From: an uncultured Verrucomicrobia subdivision 3 bacterium
GTDB lineage: Bacteria; Verrucomicrobiota; Verrucomicrobiia; Limisphaerales; UBA11358
Direction: 5' to 3'
DNA: 58,242 nucleotides
Assembly (NCBI GenBank): GCA_903917705.1
Contig: CAIXBQ010000079.1
Span: forward strand, 1-58,242
Positions 45,701 through 52,209 of the stretch are shown in pieces; within the stretch, counting starts at the first letter, position 1; every line of letters starts with the position of its first letter. The translations under genes and the position numbers were made by a program. The notes beneath the pieces are model-generated. The model was not told where the DNA came from and ran no database searches. It saw nothing but the letters and a program-made list of their open reading frames with translations.

Positions 45701-47810
45701 CTCCCGCCAACGTGGTGTAGGTAATCAAGGGATAGGTGTTTCCGGCGACAAAATTTCCACCGAGAATATTGATGGTGCTGGTTCCATTGAGCGTCAGTGT
45801 GCCCACCGCATACCGCGCCAGGCTGGTGCTGTTGGCAATGCATCCCAAGGTCGCGCCGGTGGTGGTGCCGACCGTCAAGGAAGTCGCTGTCAATTGGGCG
45901 GCCGGTGCATACGCCTCATTCAAGGTCGCTCCATCTTTGACGACAACCTTATTCTGGGAACACGCCTGAGCACCCAAAGTAAGCACGCCGGTGCCGTTGT
46001 TGGTCAGGTTGCCACTGCCAGTAATGGAGCCGGCCAGCGTCTGAGCCACCGAACTGCTGTAAGTCAGGGAACCGTTGTTGGCGACGGCGCCAAAATAATA
46101 TCCACTGCCCAACTGACCGGCGCCACCAATCGTCAACCCGCCCGCGCTGATCGTAGTCGGACCGGTATAGGTGTTCACGCCGCTCAACGTCAGCGTGCCG
46201 GTGCCAACCTTCGTGAGGCTGCCCGCCCCCGTGATGAATCCGGCAAAGGTCGTGCTCGTGTTCAGATTCCCAACTTCAATCGTCCCCGCGTTCTGGATGT
46301 TGGCGTTGGCGGCACCCGCGTTGCCCGTCAAGGAGCCAAACTTAGTGGTGAAACCTGCAACGGTGCGCCAGCTCGAATTGGCACTGCCCGCATAGTTGAT
46401 GTTCAGCGCCGCCTGGGAGAGGTTCAAATTGCCAGAGGGCCCCTGGATGTTTAAAACACTGGTGCCGGAAGGATTATAGTTGAGAGTGTTCGTAAAGCCG
46501 CTCCAGTCCACACTGCTACCAATTCCAAAAGAAAGACTGGTGACGCTGGTGTTCTGCAGCGTCAAGGTGCCACCGCCGCTCAAATTGCCATTCAGCCCTC
46601 CGTTTCCAGCAAAGCCGTCAATCACCGCCGAAATCCCAACCGGGACGACAAGATTGTTGCCTTCAGTGTAGCCGGCTGAGGTGGAAGAAGAACCGTTAGC
46701 CCTGCCCCCAAGAACGAGTGTGCCGCCGTTGAACGTCACCGTGCCTTTGCCCAGTGGACCACTGGTGACCGCGCTGCCATTTCCCCCCGTTGAATTGGCA
46801 CCCATATAAACTTTCCCCGCATTCAGATACAAGCCGCCACTGAAAGTGCTTCCGCCGTTTCCCAACTCACACTGGCCATTGCCATCTTTGATCACGATGC
46901 CGGGGGTCAAACCATTGTCGGCAATAATTGGCTGGATCTGAAAACCATTGGCAAAGGCGGCGGTATTCGCATGAATGAACAATTCACCGCTCGCCAAGCC
47001 GGATTTCAGCGTGCCACCAGTTCCTGTCATCCACCGCTCGGAAGATCCCAAAATGATGCCGCCGCTGGCATTGGTTATTGTCGTAGTGCCAATCGCAAAA
47101 TCGAATTGAGCATTTATGGAGTTGACTGTCCCGCTCGCGCTTGGACCGCAACCGGCAGTATTTTTGTAGTTGGCGGTCGGGGAGGGAGCAAAGTTAGCTC
47201 CCACAGAGGTATAACTGGCGTAGGTGATGACATTTCCACTGCTATTGGTCGCAGCCCAATCCCCAGTTCCGGTCACCGTCGCCCAACCGCCAATAATGCC
47301 GTTGCTGGTCGGCAGCACGGTGCTGGTAACACCCGCAGTCGGAAAGCTCATGGACGCACCCGCCGCGCGGCTGACCGTTCCATTAAGGGTGAGTGTCTTG
47401 CCCGAAGCGACCGCCCACGCTTGGTAGCCGCTGCCCAGCGTCAAAGTGCAGTTCATCGTCAGGTTGTTGTTGGCCGCGCTCATGTTGATGCCACTCGTGC
47501 CCAGCGTCAGCGTGTTGCCAGTGGCGATGGTCAGCGGCCCGTTCAAGGTGCCGTCAAGCTGAAGGCCGCCCAGCGTCAAATCCGAACCTCCCAGGGACAG
47601 ACTGGCCAACGTGGCGGAGCCGGGGGTCGCAGTAAATTCACCGACGTCGGTGGCAGCCGGCGCGGCACTCCAATTGGCCGTAGAAGCCGCCATGGACGTA
47701 GTATCCAGCTTGGTCACATTGGCCGCTCCTGCGGGCAAAGATAACAAAATCGCCAGACTACAGACGCTGGTGGCAATGGGATAAAACAGAGGACGGATGA
47801 TGGTTTTCAT
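36708..47810 (-). CDS. Giant secreted protein with autotransporter-associated beta-strand (PATR) repeats
   Basis: A 3700-residue secreted protein. A signal peptide (about 1-29, SVCSLAILLSLPAGAA) leads into an almost unbroken Gly/Thr/Asn-rich beta-helix with about 12 PATR repeats of the form LTKxGTGTLTLSGxNTYTG followed by TTxxxGGTLxI. A LamG domain sits near 2253-2470 (MTFDNVSGTTVVNQ ... GLIDEVYIYNRALSQAEIQQ). Two long cassettes are repeated within the protein. The C-terminus is a domain ending FYRLHHP; there is no autotransporter barrel. Such proteins are thought to be cell-surface or biofilm/glycan-binding. It lies downstream of a XylR-type regulator and a candidate operator. Confidence 0.92.
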   Translation of the reverse strand: MKTIIRPLFYPIATSVCSLAILLSLPAGAANVTKLDTTSMAASTANWSAAPAATDVGEFTATPGSATLASLSLGGSDLTLGGLQLDGTLNGPLTIATGNTLTLGTSGINMSAANNNLTMNCTLTLGSGYQAWAVASGKTLTLNGTVSRAAGASMSFPTAGVTSTVLPTSNGIIGGWATVTGTGDWAATNSSGNVITYASYTSVGANFAPSPTANYKNTAGCGPSASGTVNSINAQFDFAIGTTTITNASGGIILGSSERWMTGTGGTLKSGLASGELFIHANTAAFANGFQIQPIIADNGLTPGIVIKDGNGQCELGNGGSTFSGGLYLNAGKVYMGANSTGGNGSAVTSGPLGKGTVTFNGGTLVLGGRANGSSSTSAGYTEGNNLVVPVGISAVIDGFAGNGGLNGNLSGGGTLTLQNTSVTSLSFGIGSSVDWSGFTNTLNYNPSGTSVLNIQGPSGNLNLSQAALNINYAGSANSSWRTVAGFTTKFGSLTGNAGAANANIQNAGTIEVGNLNTSTTFAGFITGAGSLTKVGTGTLTLSGVNTYTGPTTISAGGLTIGGAGQLGSGYYFGAVANNGSLTYSSSVAQTLAGSITGSGNLTNNGTGVLTLGAQACSQNKVVVKDGATLNEAYAPAAQLTATSLTVGTTTGATLGCIANSTSLARYAVGTLTLNGTSTINILGGNFVAGNTYPLITYTTLAGAGSYSQGTLPGGVSGSITTIGNTITLTVTAVTNTIWTGLVNGTWDINTTANWTNAGTLGTKYIDGSVIQFDDTGINTTTISNSVATTLTPGNILVTNNTLNYNFKANTIIAGNGGLTKTGTAALTNSTPNTYTGPTTINQGQVVVGVASVANVSGAVGNNSAVSLANDATAALNLNGFATQIGSLTGGGATGGNVALGAATLTVGGDNSSPAAYAGVITGPGGGLTKIGTGTLTLSGTTTYTNATVVSAGALNITGSALPASPAATTATMTIGNTVGNSLVKFSGTFLTNYDFNIGTLNGAVGALYQTAGTITESQGASGAAFQLGNAVGAYGYYYGGSGATLNVGEIGVGGESAAGNAICDINGANVLNTGWVVVSRVGGAQTGVLNVFSGLLTYAGGGVVNCWGAAGSTGIVNIMGGAVTNTLASVGFNLNQSGAANTAILNLDGGVAQGNAVGGGTSAMVNFNGGTLRASVANGSFMTGLGSANIYSGGGTINNNSFAITIAQPLLAPAGSGVNGISSYTGGAGYIAPPIVAVVRGTGDTTGVGATAIAQINPATGSVTNIVITSPGINYTVTPTFTLTGGGATTPATITGVAPVANTGGGMTFNGTAQTTLTGANTYTGGTTVSGGTVQITSDAQLGAVPASPAINITLNGGELYNNNSSPILNANRSILLGASGGYLQAGFGTNTFSINGLITGTGALGINWDSSTTVLNSTNNYQGDTTLGTTFGTWWNNAGANLTVRLGVDNALPYGAGVGNLNFGTSGLNNTATLDLNGHNLQLNGLNGSGANGIINNTIAGSYTVTVGNNDQTGAFAGAIKNTGGTVALTKVGNGTETLSGANTYVGNTTISAGTLALGSGGSISNSPNIIVAGSGTFDVSGIGFVLSAAQNLKGTGAVSGTLATVTGSAIYPAVGGTAGTMVFNSDLNQSAGGSDYFDLNTNYSTGNDQITVAGNLTLSSSDTIRISALHGAAELDTNADYVLFTVTSSTSMPTTPALVWDGTTPANYLHYSVVQSGNNVVLHYTTTQAPVVTAVANPATLTRNELTTITANVTPGLGGVASVTVDISQIGGSSAASLVQSNLSNVYTNTFAVAPTIGASTNSLTVTVTDNSTPTPLLGNYVITPVVVILANQVWNGAGSDAYADNNANWTSGAAPGYVGDGMTFAGNVNTSPDLDQAYTVSGLTFNANAGSFTLGSTANNPLTMTGNGPIAVNTTNAQTLNLVLADTGGGLTKTGNGPLILTANNTYTGLTSVQGGDLVVDGGGTLGITGAGGSNIEIAPNSSQVATLSVTNGTVNAVRVIIAGNSGNNSEPGTGVVNQAGGTINSYNWFTVGSGGTNNGVGTFNMSGGVLNVQHQQMEVGNFTNASGTVNLSGSSAINIWNNNALTLGANNYAGSGTFNQNGGTVTLYSDGGTTPGGTGFLSLGRAAISSGIFTYNLNGGVLSVPQVSHVSGTGNFYFNGGTLQASKDNAVFMTGLTAICVSTNGAIIDDGGHVITINQSLTHDPALGANADAGLTKQNSGTLTLSGSSTYTGNTTINGGTLQLSAPVLHMTFDNVSGTTVVNQGSGGSTMNGTLTGTATISTNAGRFGNALSIPTGASTAAYVLVSSSVVPLNYNGNWTVGMWLKTTTAGGAYLYQGAGAWASGNQTFYLNNGAGSVGSGTHAGGVQNSGGWVGGTAAINDGSWHFVVLTGNGGMRASYVDGALDALTINQWNRADTGTQVRIGGTGTGEVDGQVGLGGLIDEVYIYNRALSQAEIQQLYINSNPQVLPASTAVSIASGTLDIGGLSQQIGSLAGPGNVLLDDIAGVNGTLIVGNANSTSFDGAISDTAAGGSLVKVGTGALSLQGASSYGGSTTVSNGTLLVNGSLSGSGSVTVGTNATFGGLGSVNGPVTVNGGGVLSPGSNSIPGALTIYNNLTLAAGAACTFTLGSVYSSGNDQINMNGALVNNNINPVIHIKAPGTLDTTGDYVLINGFGSLSGIFNSTPVWDIQPPDYTHYTVVVSGSQVLLHYSATTGPTAGITINPATVSRNQNALVTVTVTNGYYPISTVTVDASGIGLSPTLALSEVGATGVWTNTIAATAGTAPNVYPIVATITDSGSQTATVGANLTVTLANDVWVGGGSDAFFDTNPNWGNSAAPGFVGDSLTFAGIVNTNPSMDLSYTVTGVTFSNNAGMFDITTGNGSILTLTANGVLNNSTNAQGLNVPLVMTSAQMLNAASGSLALSQTINNGGYILTVGGASNTVVSGAISGSGGLTKTNTGELILTGADTFTGNLFVKRGTVVVDTGGSVNDSTTWCSIGQDGNDTGALVLKGTGSLVNPFDFNVGDIGSAYGVLNVQDSATLTVSNLFIASANAAGSTASGTVNQTGGSVTQLNTAVGMFAIGGRTSTNGVAVYNMSGGTLTAASGIRVGGTGTGTFNQNGGMLVANGGVNIARIAGSTGTFNENGGTNTTLNITSSTGVNAAFNFNGGTVKPTAANTAFMTGLTAAFVSTNGAVIDSGGFNITIAQALNAPYYGVTSIAVTNGGSGYVSAPIVSITGGAGLGATAVATVAGGAVTGIIITSPGGSYNGGDVLTATLIGGGGSGAGLGTPVIAPVGSGSLTKNGTGTLTLTGGNSYTGGTVVNAGSLQITSDAQLGAAPGSPATNITLNGGAIYNNNSTPVLSATRTILLGAGGGYLQSGWQPQGQSFVVDGLITGAGGLGINWDASPVYLNAVNTYHGDTTIGTAAGSYWNNTAANPTLALGIDNALPYGAGAGNVVFGTSANNNTATLNLNGHNAHINGLTGGVNAIVDNTVANTTNVLTVGNNNQTSTFAGVIKNTAGRVALTKVGSGIVLLTGTNAYTGNTTVNGGTLGITQPTLATNSTVTVAGGAFLNLGFAVTNRVASLVLNGASQPAGVYNSTTASPYITGSGSLELLSTMASNPTNITVVVTGTTLSLGWPEDHRGWMLQSQTNSLSTGISVTNWFDVAGSDLVTNKDVIIDPTNPTVFYRLHHP

Positions 47811-48003
47811 AGGATTATTGGATTATCTGGGGTTTAAATAAACGGGAGACTGAAATGGCATCACTGGTTCGGGCCTGATCTGGCAACCCAAACGGCAATT
47901 GCCGAGGCGGCCTTGGGCCTGCAATTCAAAGATGACTCGACGGCATTCAATGTGACGACAATGGTGATTGTTTATATTTACGCCGGAACGGGCGATGAAA
48001 CAA

Positions 48004-48038
48004 CGCCATTTTGCGTAAAAGAATCGCCAATTTGCGTA
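48004..48038. promoter_or_regulatory. Candidate AraC/XylR-type operator: two direct repeats 21 bp apart
   Basis: CGCCATTTTGCGTA (48004-48017) and CGCCAATTTGCGTA (48025-48038) match at 13 of 14 positions and are offset by exactly 21 bp, two helical turns, as expected for an AraC-family dimer. They lie between the XylR-type gene and the giant gene, about 195-230 bp upstream of the giant gene's start. Function is inferred. Confidence 0.5.
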
Positions 48039-48040
48039 CG

Positions 48041-49213
48041 TCAATCCGACGCCGACCGGACCCCGTTCATTTTTCGAAAAGCCAGCGGGGTCTGGCCCTT
48101 CACGGCGCGAAAATAGCGGGACACATGCTGGATATCCTCAAAACCGAGGTTTTGGGCGATCTGCGCCACCGGCAGGCTGGTTTCCACCAGCAAACGCGCA
48201 ATCTGGCTGGCACGAACCTGACGGATTTCATCCAGCACTGAATGGTTCAACAGCTGCCGGAACCGTTTCTCCAGCGCGCGACGGGACAGGCCGGCAGCCC
48301 GCGACGCATCATTGACCGTGACGTTCTCCCGGGCGTGTTCGCGGATATGGCGCAGGGCCTTCGCCAGATAGGGGTCCTCCACCGCCAGAATATCCGTGGA
48401 GCGACGCGGCACCACATGGGTGGCGCGCACCACAATTCCGGACGGCACATGACCGGCCTTGCGCATCAACTGGCTGAGGACACCCGCGGCCTCATAACCG
48501 GCACTTTCAAAATTGACAGCGATGCTCGACATTGGCGGATTGGCGAGACCGCACACCAGCTCGTCGTTGTCCACGCCAATGACGGCAAAGTCGTCCGGCA
48601 CGGCCAATCCCCCCAGTTTGCAGGCCTCGAGCACTTCTTTGCCCATATCATCGTTGCAAGCCATCAAGCCGCAGGGGCGGGGCAGCGAACAGAGCCACCG
48701 GACCATGGCCCGCCGTTCCTGGGGCCAAATGCGTTCACGGCTGACCCCGGCGGAATAGGTCTGGCAATCCATCCCCGCCTCCTGAAGCCGCTGGCGGAAT
48801 GAGGTTTCCCGCAGTTTGGACCAGGTAACAATCTCCGTCGGCATCGCCTGCATGCCGCAATAGGCAAAATGCTTGAGACCGCAACCCAGAAGGTGTTCGG
48901 CGCCCAACCGCCCAATGACTGCAGAATCGGTGACCACGTTGATCAGACCCGGCACCTCAGAACGGCTGTGGCCAACCACCACGGCCGGAATCCCGAACCC
49001 GAGCACTTCATCCAATTGCGCCACGTCGCGCAAGATGATCCCCTGCAGGTTCAGGGATTTGAGCTTAGGCAGGGCGGTTTCCAGTCCGCCAGGTTCCCAG
49101 TAAAACGACCAGTGACCGTGATGGTGAGAATAATCAGCCACACCCTTGATCAGGGCCCGCCCCGCCGCCCGCGAAGATTCGATGAGCAAGGCAACTTTGA
49201 ATGGCTTTCCCAT
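48041..49213 (-). CDS. XylR-type transcriptional regulator (sugar-binding domain plus AraC HTH)
   Basis: A 390-residue regulator. The N-terminal two-thirds is a LacI/GalR-like periplasmic-binding-protein fold for sugar sensing (FKVALLIESSRAAGRALIKG, GIPAVVVGHS, NVVTDSAVIGRLGAEHLL, GLMACNDDMGKEVLEAC, FAVIGVDNDELVCGL). The C-terminal AraC-type double helix-turn-helix covers about 285-385 (NVTVNDASRAAGLSRRALEK, QIARLLVETSLPVAQIAQNL, GFEDIQHVSRYFRAVKGQTP). E. coli XylR has this layout and activates xylose genes. ATG 49213 starts MGKPFKVALL; ATG 49231 adds six residues. It is the first gene of the leftward locus and likely senses a pentose. Confidence 0.92.
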   Translation of the reverse strand: MGKPFKVALLIESSRAAGRALIKGVADYSHHHGHWSFYWEPGGLETALPKLKSLNLQGIILRDVAQLDEVLGFGIPAVVVGHSRSEVPGLINVVTDSAVIGRLGAEHLLGCGLKHFAYCGMQAMPTEIVTWSKLRETSFRQRLQEAGMDCQTYSAGVSRERIWPQERRAMVRWLCSLPRPCGLMACNDDMGKEVLEACKLGGLAVPDDFAVIGVDNDELVCGLANPPMSSIAVNFESAGYEAAGVLSQLMRKAGHVPSGIVVRATHVVPRRSTDILAVEDPYLAKALRHIREHARENVTVNDASRAAGLSRRALEKRFRQLLNHSVLDEIRQVRASQIARLLVETSLPVAQIAQNLGFEDIQHVSRYFRAVKGQTPLAFRKMNGVRSASD

Positions 49214-49456
49214 GCAGGTAAAATAATCCACCCGCCGCCCGGCCGAAAGGTTTTTCCCACCCGTAAAAAGGCCCGTGCCAACGGCGGTGTCGTAAAAAGA
49301 ACCCAGTGATTTTCATAAAACAAATGTCGGCAAAGCAAGGCGGGCAGCATGGCGGAAAAGGCTAGCGCTGAACAATCCATCGCGGCCGAAATGTTTTGCT
49401 GAAGCCGACGCCGGCGATCTATGATCCAAGCGAGCCCTGGCAGCAACGTCGTCACC

Positions 49457-49933
49457 ATGAAAACGATTCTTTACACGCTGGTCTTGTCAATTTGGGCGGT
49501 CGCCGCCCATGGCGCCAACCTGAGGCAGCCCCTCGATTTCGACACCTATTCCGGCTACTTCGTCTCCAACAAGTTTGAACCGGACTCCCCCGCATCCTTC
49601 GCAGTCATCAACGATCGCGAGCAATTCGACCGGGTATTCGGCGTGGCGTTCGTGATGGGGGATAAATTCCACCGGCTGCCGGCGGACGCCTTTCCATCCC
49701 GGCAGGTGATGGCGGTCATCAAGCGGGGAAGCGCGGTCTGGAACTACAAGGTGGAAGGAGTTTCGGCGAAGGACGGCGTGGTGGAACTTCGCTACACGAC
49801 GACCGCGAACACAAATGGCCAGGCCACGTTTGCCTGCCCGCTGATCGTCTCCATCGCCAGGGGCAAATACACGGCCATCCAGTTCGTGGAGAACGGGAAG
49901 CCGGTGAAAAAGATCGAGTTCGGGGGAAAATAG
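49457..49933 (+). CDS. Secreted protein, function unknown
   Basis: A 158-residue protein with a signal peptide (ILYTLVLSIWAVAAHGA) and a compact mature domain (FAVINDREQFDRVFGVAFVM, VMAVIKRGSAVWNYKVEGVS, VELRYTTTANTNGQATFACP, LIVSIARGKYTAIQFVENGK). The Cys count is one, so no disulfide. No family was recognised. ATG 49457 places the signal peptide at the N-terminus; an earlier ATG at 49421 does not. It ends 9 bp before the sirtuin gene and may be co-transcribed with it. The 243-bp gap to the divergent regulator gene should hold both promoters; none was recognised. Confidence 0.7.
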   Translation: MKTILYTLVLSIWAVAAHGANLRQPLDFDTYSGYFVSNKFEPDSPASFAVINDREQFDRVFGVAFVMGDKFHRLPADAFPSRQVMAVIKRGSAVWNYKVEGVSAKDGVVELRYTTTANTNGQATFACPLIVSIARGKYTAIQFVENGKPVKKIEFGGK

Positions 49934-49942
49934 ATTTTCCTC

Positions 49943-50788
49943 ATGAGCGTTGAGAACAAGGTCCGGCAGGCGGCGAAGACCATCAAAACCGCCGACGCCC
50001 TGTTGATCACCGCCGGAGCGGGCATGGGAGTGGATTCCGGCCTGCCTGACTTCCGGGGCACGCAGGGGTTCTGGCGGGCGTATCCCGCCATCGCCAAACT
50101 GGGCCTCACCTTTGAGGAAATGGCCAATCCGGCCTCGTTCGCAGAAAATCCACATCTGGCATGGGCGTTTTACGGTCACCGGCTGAACCTCTATCGGAAG
50201 ACCACCCCGCACCATGGATTCAACCGATTGCTGGATATCGGCCGTGCCAAGCCCCATGGCTATTTCGTTTTTACGTCGAACGTGGACGGACAGTTCCAGC
50301 GGGCCGGATTCGCCGCGGAGCGGATCGTTGAATGCCACGGCTCCATCCACCACCTACAATGCCTCACATCATGCTCCGATGAAATCTGGGCGGCCGACCA
50401 GGAAACGGTCAACATCGATGGAGTCACCTTCCGCGCGCTGGAGCCGTTACCCCGATGCAAACATTGCCCGGCCCCGGCCCGGCCCAATATCCTCATGTTC
50501 GGCGACTGGTCCTGGCTGGGCCAACGCACCGAAGGACAACAGCAGCGGCTGGACGGATGGCTGGGCGACTTAACGAAAGCCCGGGCCAAGGTGGCCGTGA
50601 TTGAACTGGGCGCCGGCGGCGTCATTCCCACGGTGCGCCACTTCTCGGAACGGGTGCATCAACAAACAGGCGGCACACTCATCCGCATCAACCCGCGCGA
50701 AGATGGGGTTCCCCGCGGCCAAATCGGCCTGCCATTCGGCGCGGCGGAAGGCATCCGGAGGATCTGCGATTTCATGGCCGCCGTCTGA
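49943..50788 (+). CDS. SIR2 family NAD-dependent protein deacylase
   Basis: A 281-residue sirtuin. Motifs are TAGAGMGVDSGLPDFRGTQG (NAD-binding), FTSNVDGQFQRAGF (replacing TQNVDGLH), the catalytic H132 in VECHGSIHHLQC, zinc cysteines C140/C144 and C172/C175 (CKHC), and RPNILMFGDW. It belongs to a less-studied bacterial subgroup marked by GVDSGLPDFRG and a conserved AWAFYGHRLNLYR segment. Substrate acyl type is not predictable. The CLTSC pair has CxxxC spacing, where many sirtuins have CxxC. ATG 49943 is the natural start. Confidence 0.88.
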   Translation: MSVENKVRQAAKTIKTADALLITAGAGMGVDSGLPDFRGTQGFWRAYPAIAKLGLTFEEMANPASFAENPHLAWAFYGHRLNLYRKTTPHHGFNRLLDIGRAKPHGYFVFTSNVDGQFQRAGFAAERIVECHGSIHHLQCLTSCSDEIWAADQETVNIDGVTFRALEPLPRCKHCPAPARPNILMFGDWSWLGQRTEGQQQRLDGWLGDLTKARAKVAVIELGAGGVIPTVRHFSERVHQQTGGTLIRINPREDGVPRGQIGLPFGAAEGIRRICDFMAAV

Positions 50789-50819
50789 AATATTGCCGTC
50801 GCCTTTCAACCCCATCCGG

Positions 50820-51293
50820 TCAGTGGCCAAAACGCTTCACGTTATTCTCCCGCCCCTGCCAAACCACGGCGTACTTCCCGAACCGGTTCATAATCCCCAG
50901 ACATTCGTCGGCCAGCACAAACATCCGCCGGCTACTTGGATATTTTTTGAAAACCACATTTTTCACCACCAGCCGGTTCCGGACAATGGTGGAATCCGTT
51001 GCGACGCACAGGGACAATGATTTCAGGTCAATGGCCTGTGCCTGAAACCAACCGACCGCCTCGTCCAGCGCCAGTTTCAAGGCGTTGAACTCTGCTTCGT
51101 TATTCGTGCCGAACCCGAAATCGGCCCGGCTGCGCCGGAGGATTTCCCGGTCGGCCAACTTGACCTGAAAGGAACCATACTTCTGGCCGGGATTCCCGAG
51201 ACAACCGCCGTCGAAAAAGATTTCCACCAAGCGCATGGTTTTGACGGGCGCCGATTCCGGCTCCGGCGCCGGCCCGTCACCGAACAGGCTCAT
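50820..51293 (-). CDS. RNase H-like protein
   Basis: A 157-residue protein with a ribonuclease HI fold. Three acidic active-site residues are in place: D28 (FFDGGCLGNPG), E66 (TNNEAEFNALKLAL) and D100 (ATDSTIVRNRL). The C-terminal VWQGRENNVKRFGH corresponds to the VPREQNKxAD motif but lacks the final Asp, so the fourth ligand is missing and activity is uncertain. The N-terminal 20 residues are a Pro/Glu tail. ATG 51293 is chosen; an earlier ATG at 51329 adds 12 residues. It converges with the sirtuin gene. Confidence 0.8.
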   Translation of the reverse strand: MSLFGDGPAPEPESAPVKTMRLVEIFFDGGCLGNPGQKYGSFQVKLADREILRRSRADFGFGTNNEAEFNALKLALDEAVGWFQAQAIDLKSLSLCVATDSTIVRNRLVVKNVVFKKYPSSRRMFVLADECLGIMNRFGKYAVVWQGRENNVKRFGH

Positions 51294-51393
51294 CGTCTGG
51301 TATTCGCATTTGCTTTCATCGGTTCGCATATCAAATTGTGTGACTAATCGTCGAGATGTGCCGGCTCAAGCCAGCGCGGATCACCGTCAAACC

Positions 51394-52209
51394 TCAGCCA
51401 CGCTGCCGGGTCGCTTCGTAAAGGAATACCCCGGCGGCGACGGCCACGTTGAGTGAATTCATGTGGGATGGCATCGGGATTTCCACCAGGTCATCGCACG
51501 CCGCCAGCACGGCGGGAGTCAATCCCGGGCCTTCCGCGCCAAACACCAGGCAACAGTCGCCCCGCAAATCCACCGCGCCCAACCGCTTCGCACCAGGCCG
51601 GGGATGGGCCGCCAGACAGCGCACGCCGCGGGCACGTAATTCCGTCAGTTTATCCACCAAGCAGTTCACCCTCACCAATGGCTGCTCAAAGACGGTGCCC
51701 ATGGAACCGGAAACCGCCCGCCGCTGAAAGGGGCTGCCGCAGGTCTCGCCCACGATCAGGAAATGCGCCCCGAACGCCGCGCAACTCCGCACAATGGCCC
51801 CGAGGTTTTCCGCGCTGGCAATGCCCTCCACAGCGGTGAGCAGCAGCGGGCGGGGGGAGTTTTCAAGGAGGGTTTCGAACGCCGGCAGCGGCGGTATCCT
51901 GGCCACGGCCAGCGCGCCTTGATGCAGCTTGTAGCCGGTGATGGTCTCCAACAGGGGCGGCTCGGCGACATAAACGGGGAGATCCTCCGGCCGGGCGCGC
52001 AGCAGCGGCTCCAGCCGGGCGAGCCATGCCGGGGTGAGCAAGGCGGAGACGACGGTGAACCGGCTCGCCAGCAGGCGCCTAATCACCTTGATGTTGGCGG
52101 CCACCAGCACCCCCTGCCGCTCATGCTCCTCGACGCGCCGGAGAGTCAGATACAACTCCAGTTCCGGCGCATCGAGTGATTGAACAGGCTGGATGTGCAA
52201 GGTTGCCAC
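51394..52209 (-). CDS. TrmH/SpoU family RNA methyltransferase
   Basis: A SPOUT-fold 2'-O-methyltransferase of about 271 residues acting on rRNA or tRNA with SAM. Motif 1 is ENLGAIVRSCAAFGAHFLIV, motif 2 is CCLVFGAEGPGLTPAVLAAC, and motif 3 is VEIPMPSHMNSLNVAVAAGV, the knotted SAM site. The N-terminal substrate-binding domain is short (RRVEEHERQGVLVAANIKVI). The start is uncertain: GTG 52209 is chosen because homologous sequence appears to begin near here; a TTG at 52200 or the distant ATG at 52413 are alternatives, the latter adding 68 unlikely residues. Target nucleotide unknown. Confidence 0.85.
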   Translation of the reverse strand: MATLHIQPVQSLDAPELELYLTLRRVEEHERQGVLVAANIKVIRRLLASRFTVVSALLTPAWLARLEPLLRARPEDLPVYVAEPPLLETITGYKLHQGALAVARIPPLPAFETLLENSPRPLLLTAVEGIASAENLGAIVRSCAAFGAHFLIVGETCGSPFQRRAVSGSMGTVFEQPLVRVNCLVDKLTELRARGVRCLAAHPRPGAKRLGAVDLRGDCCLVFGAEGPGLTPAVLAACDDLVEIPMPSHMNSLNVAVAAGVFLYEATRQRG

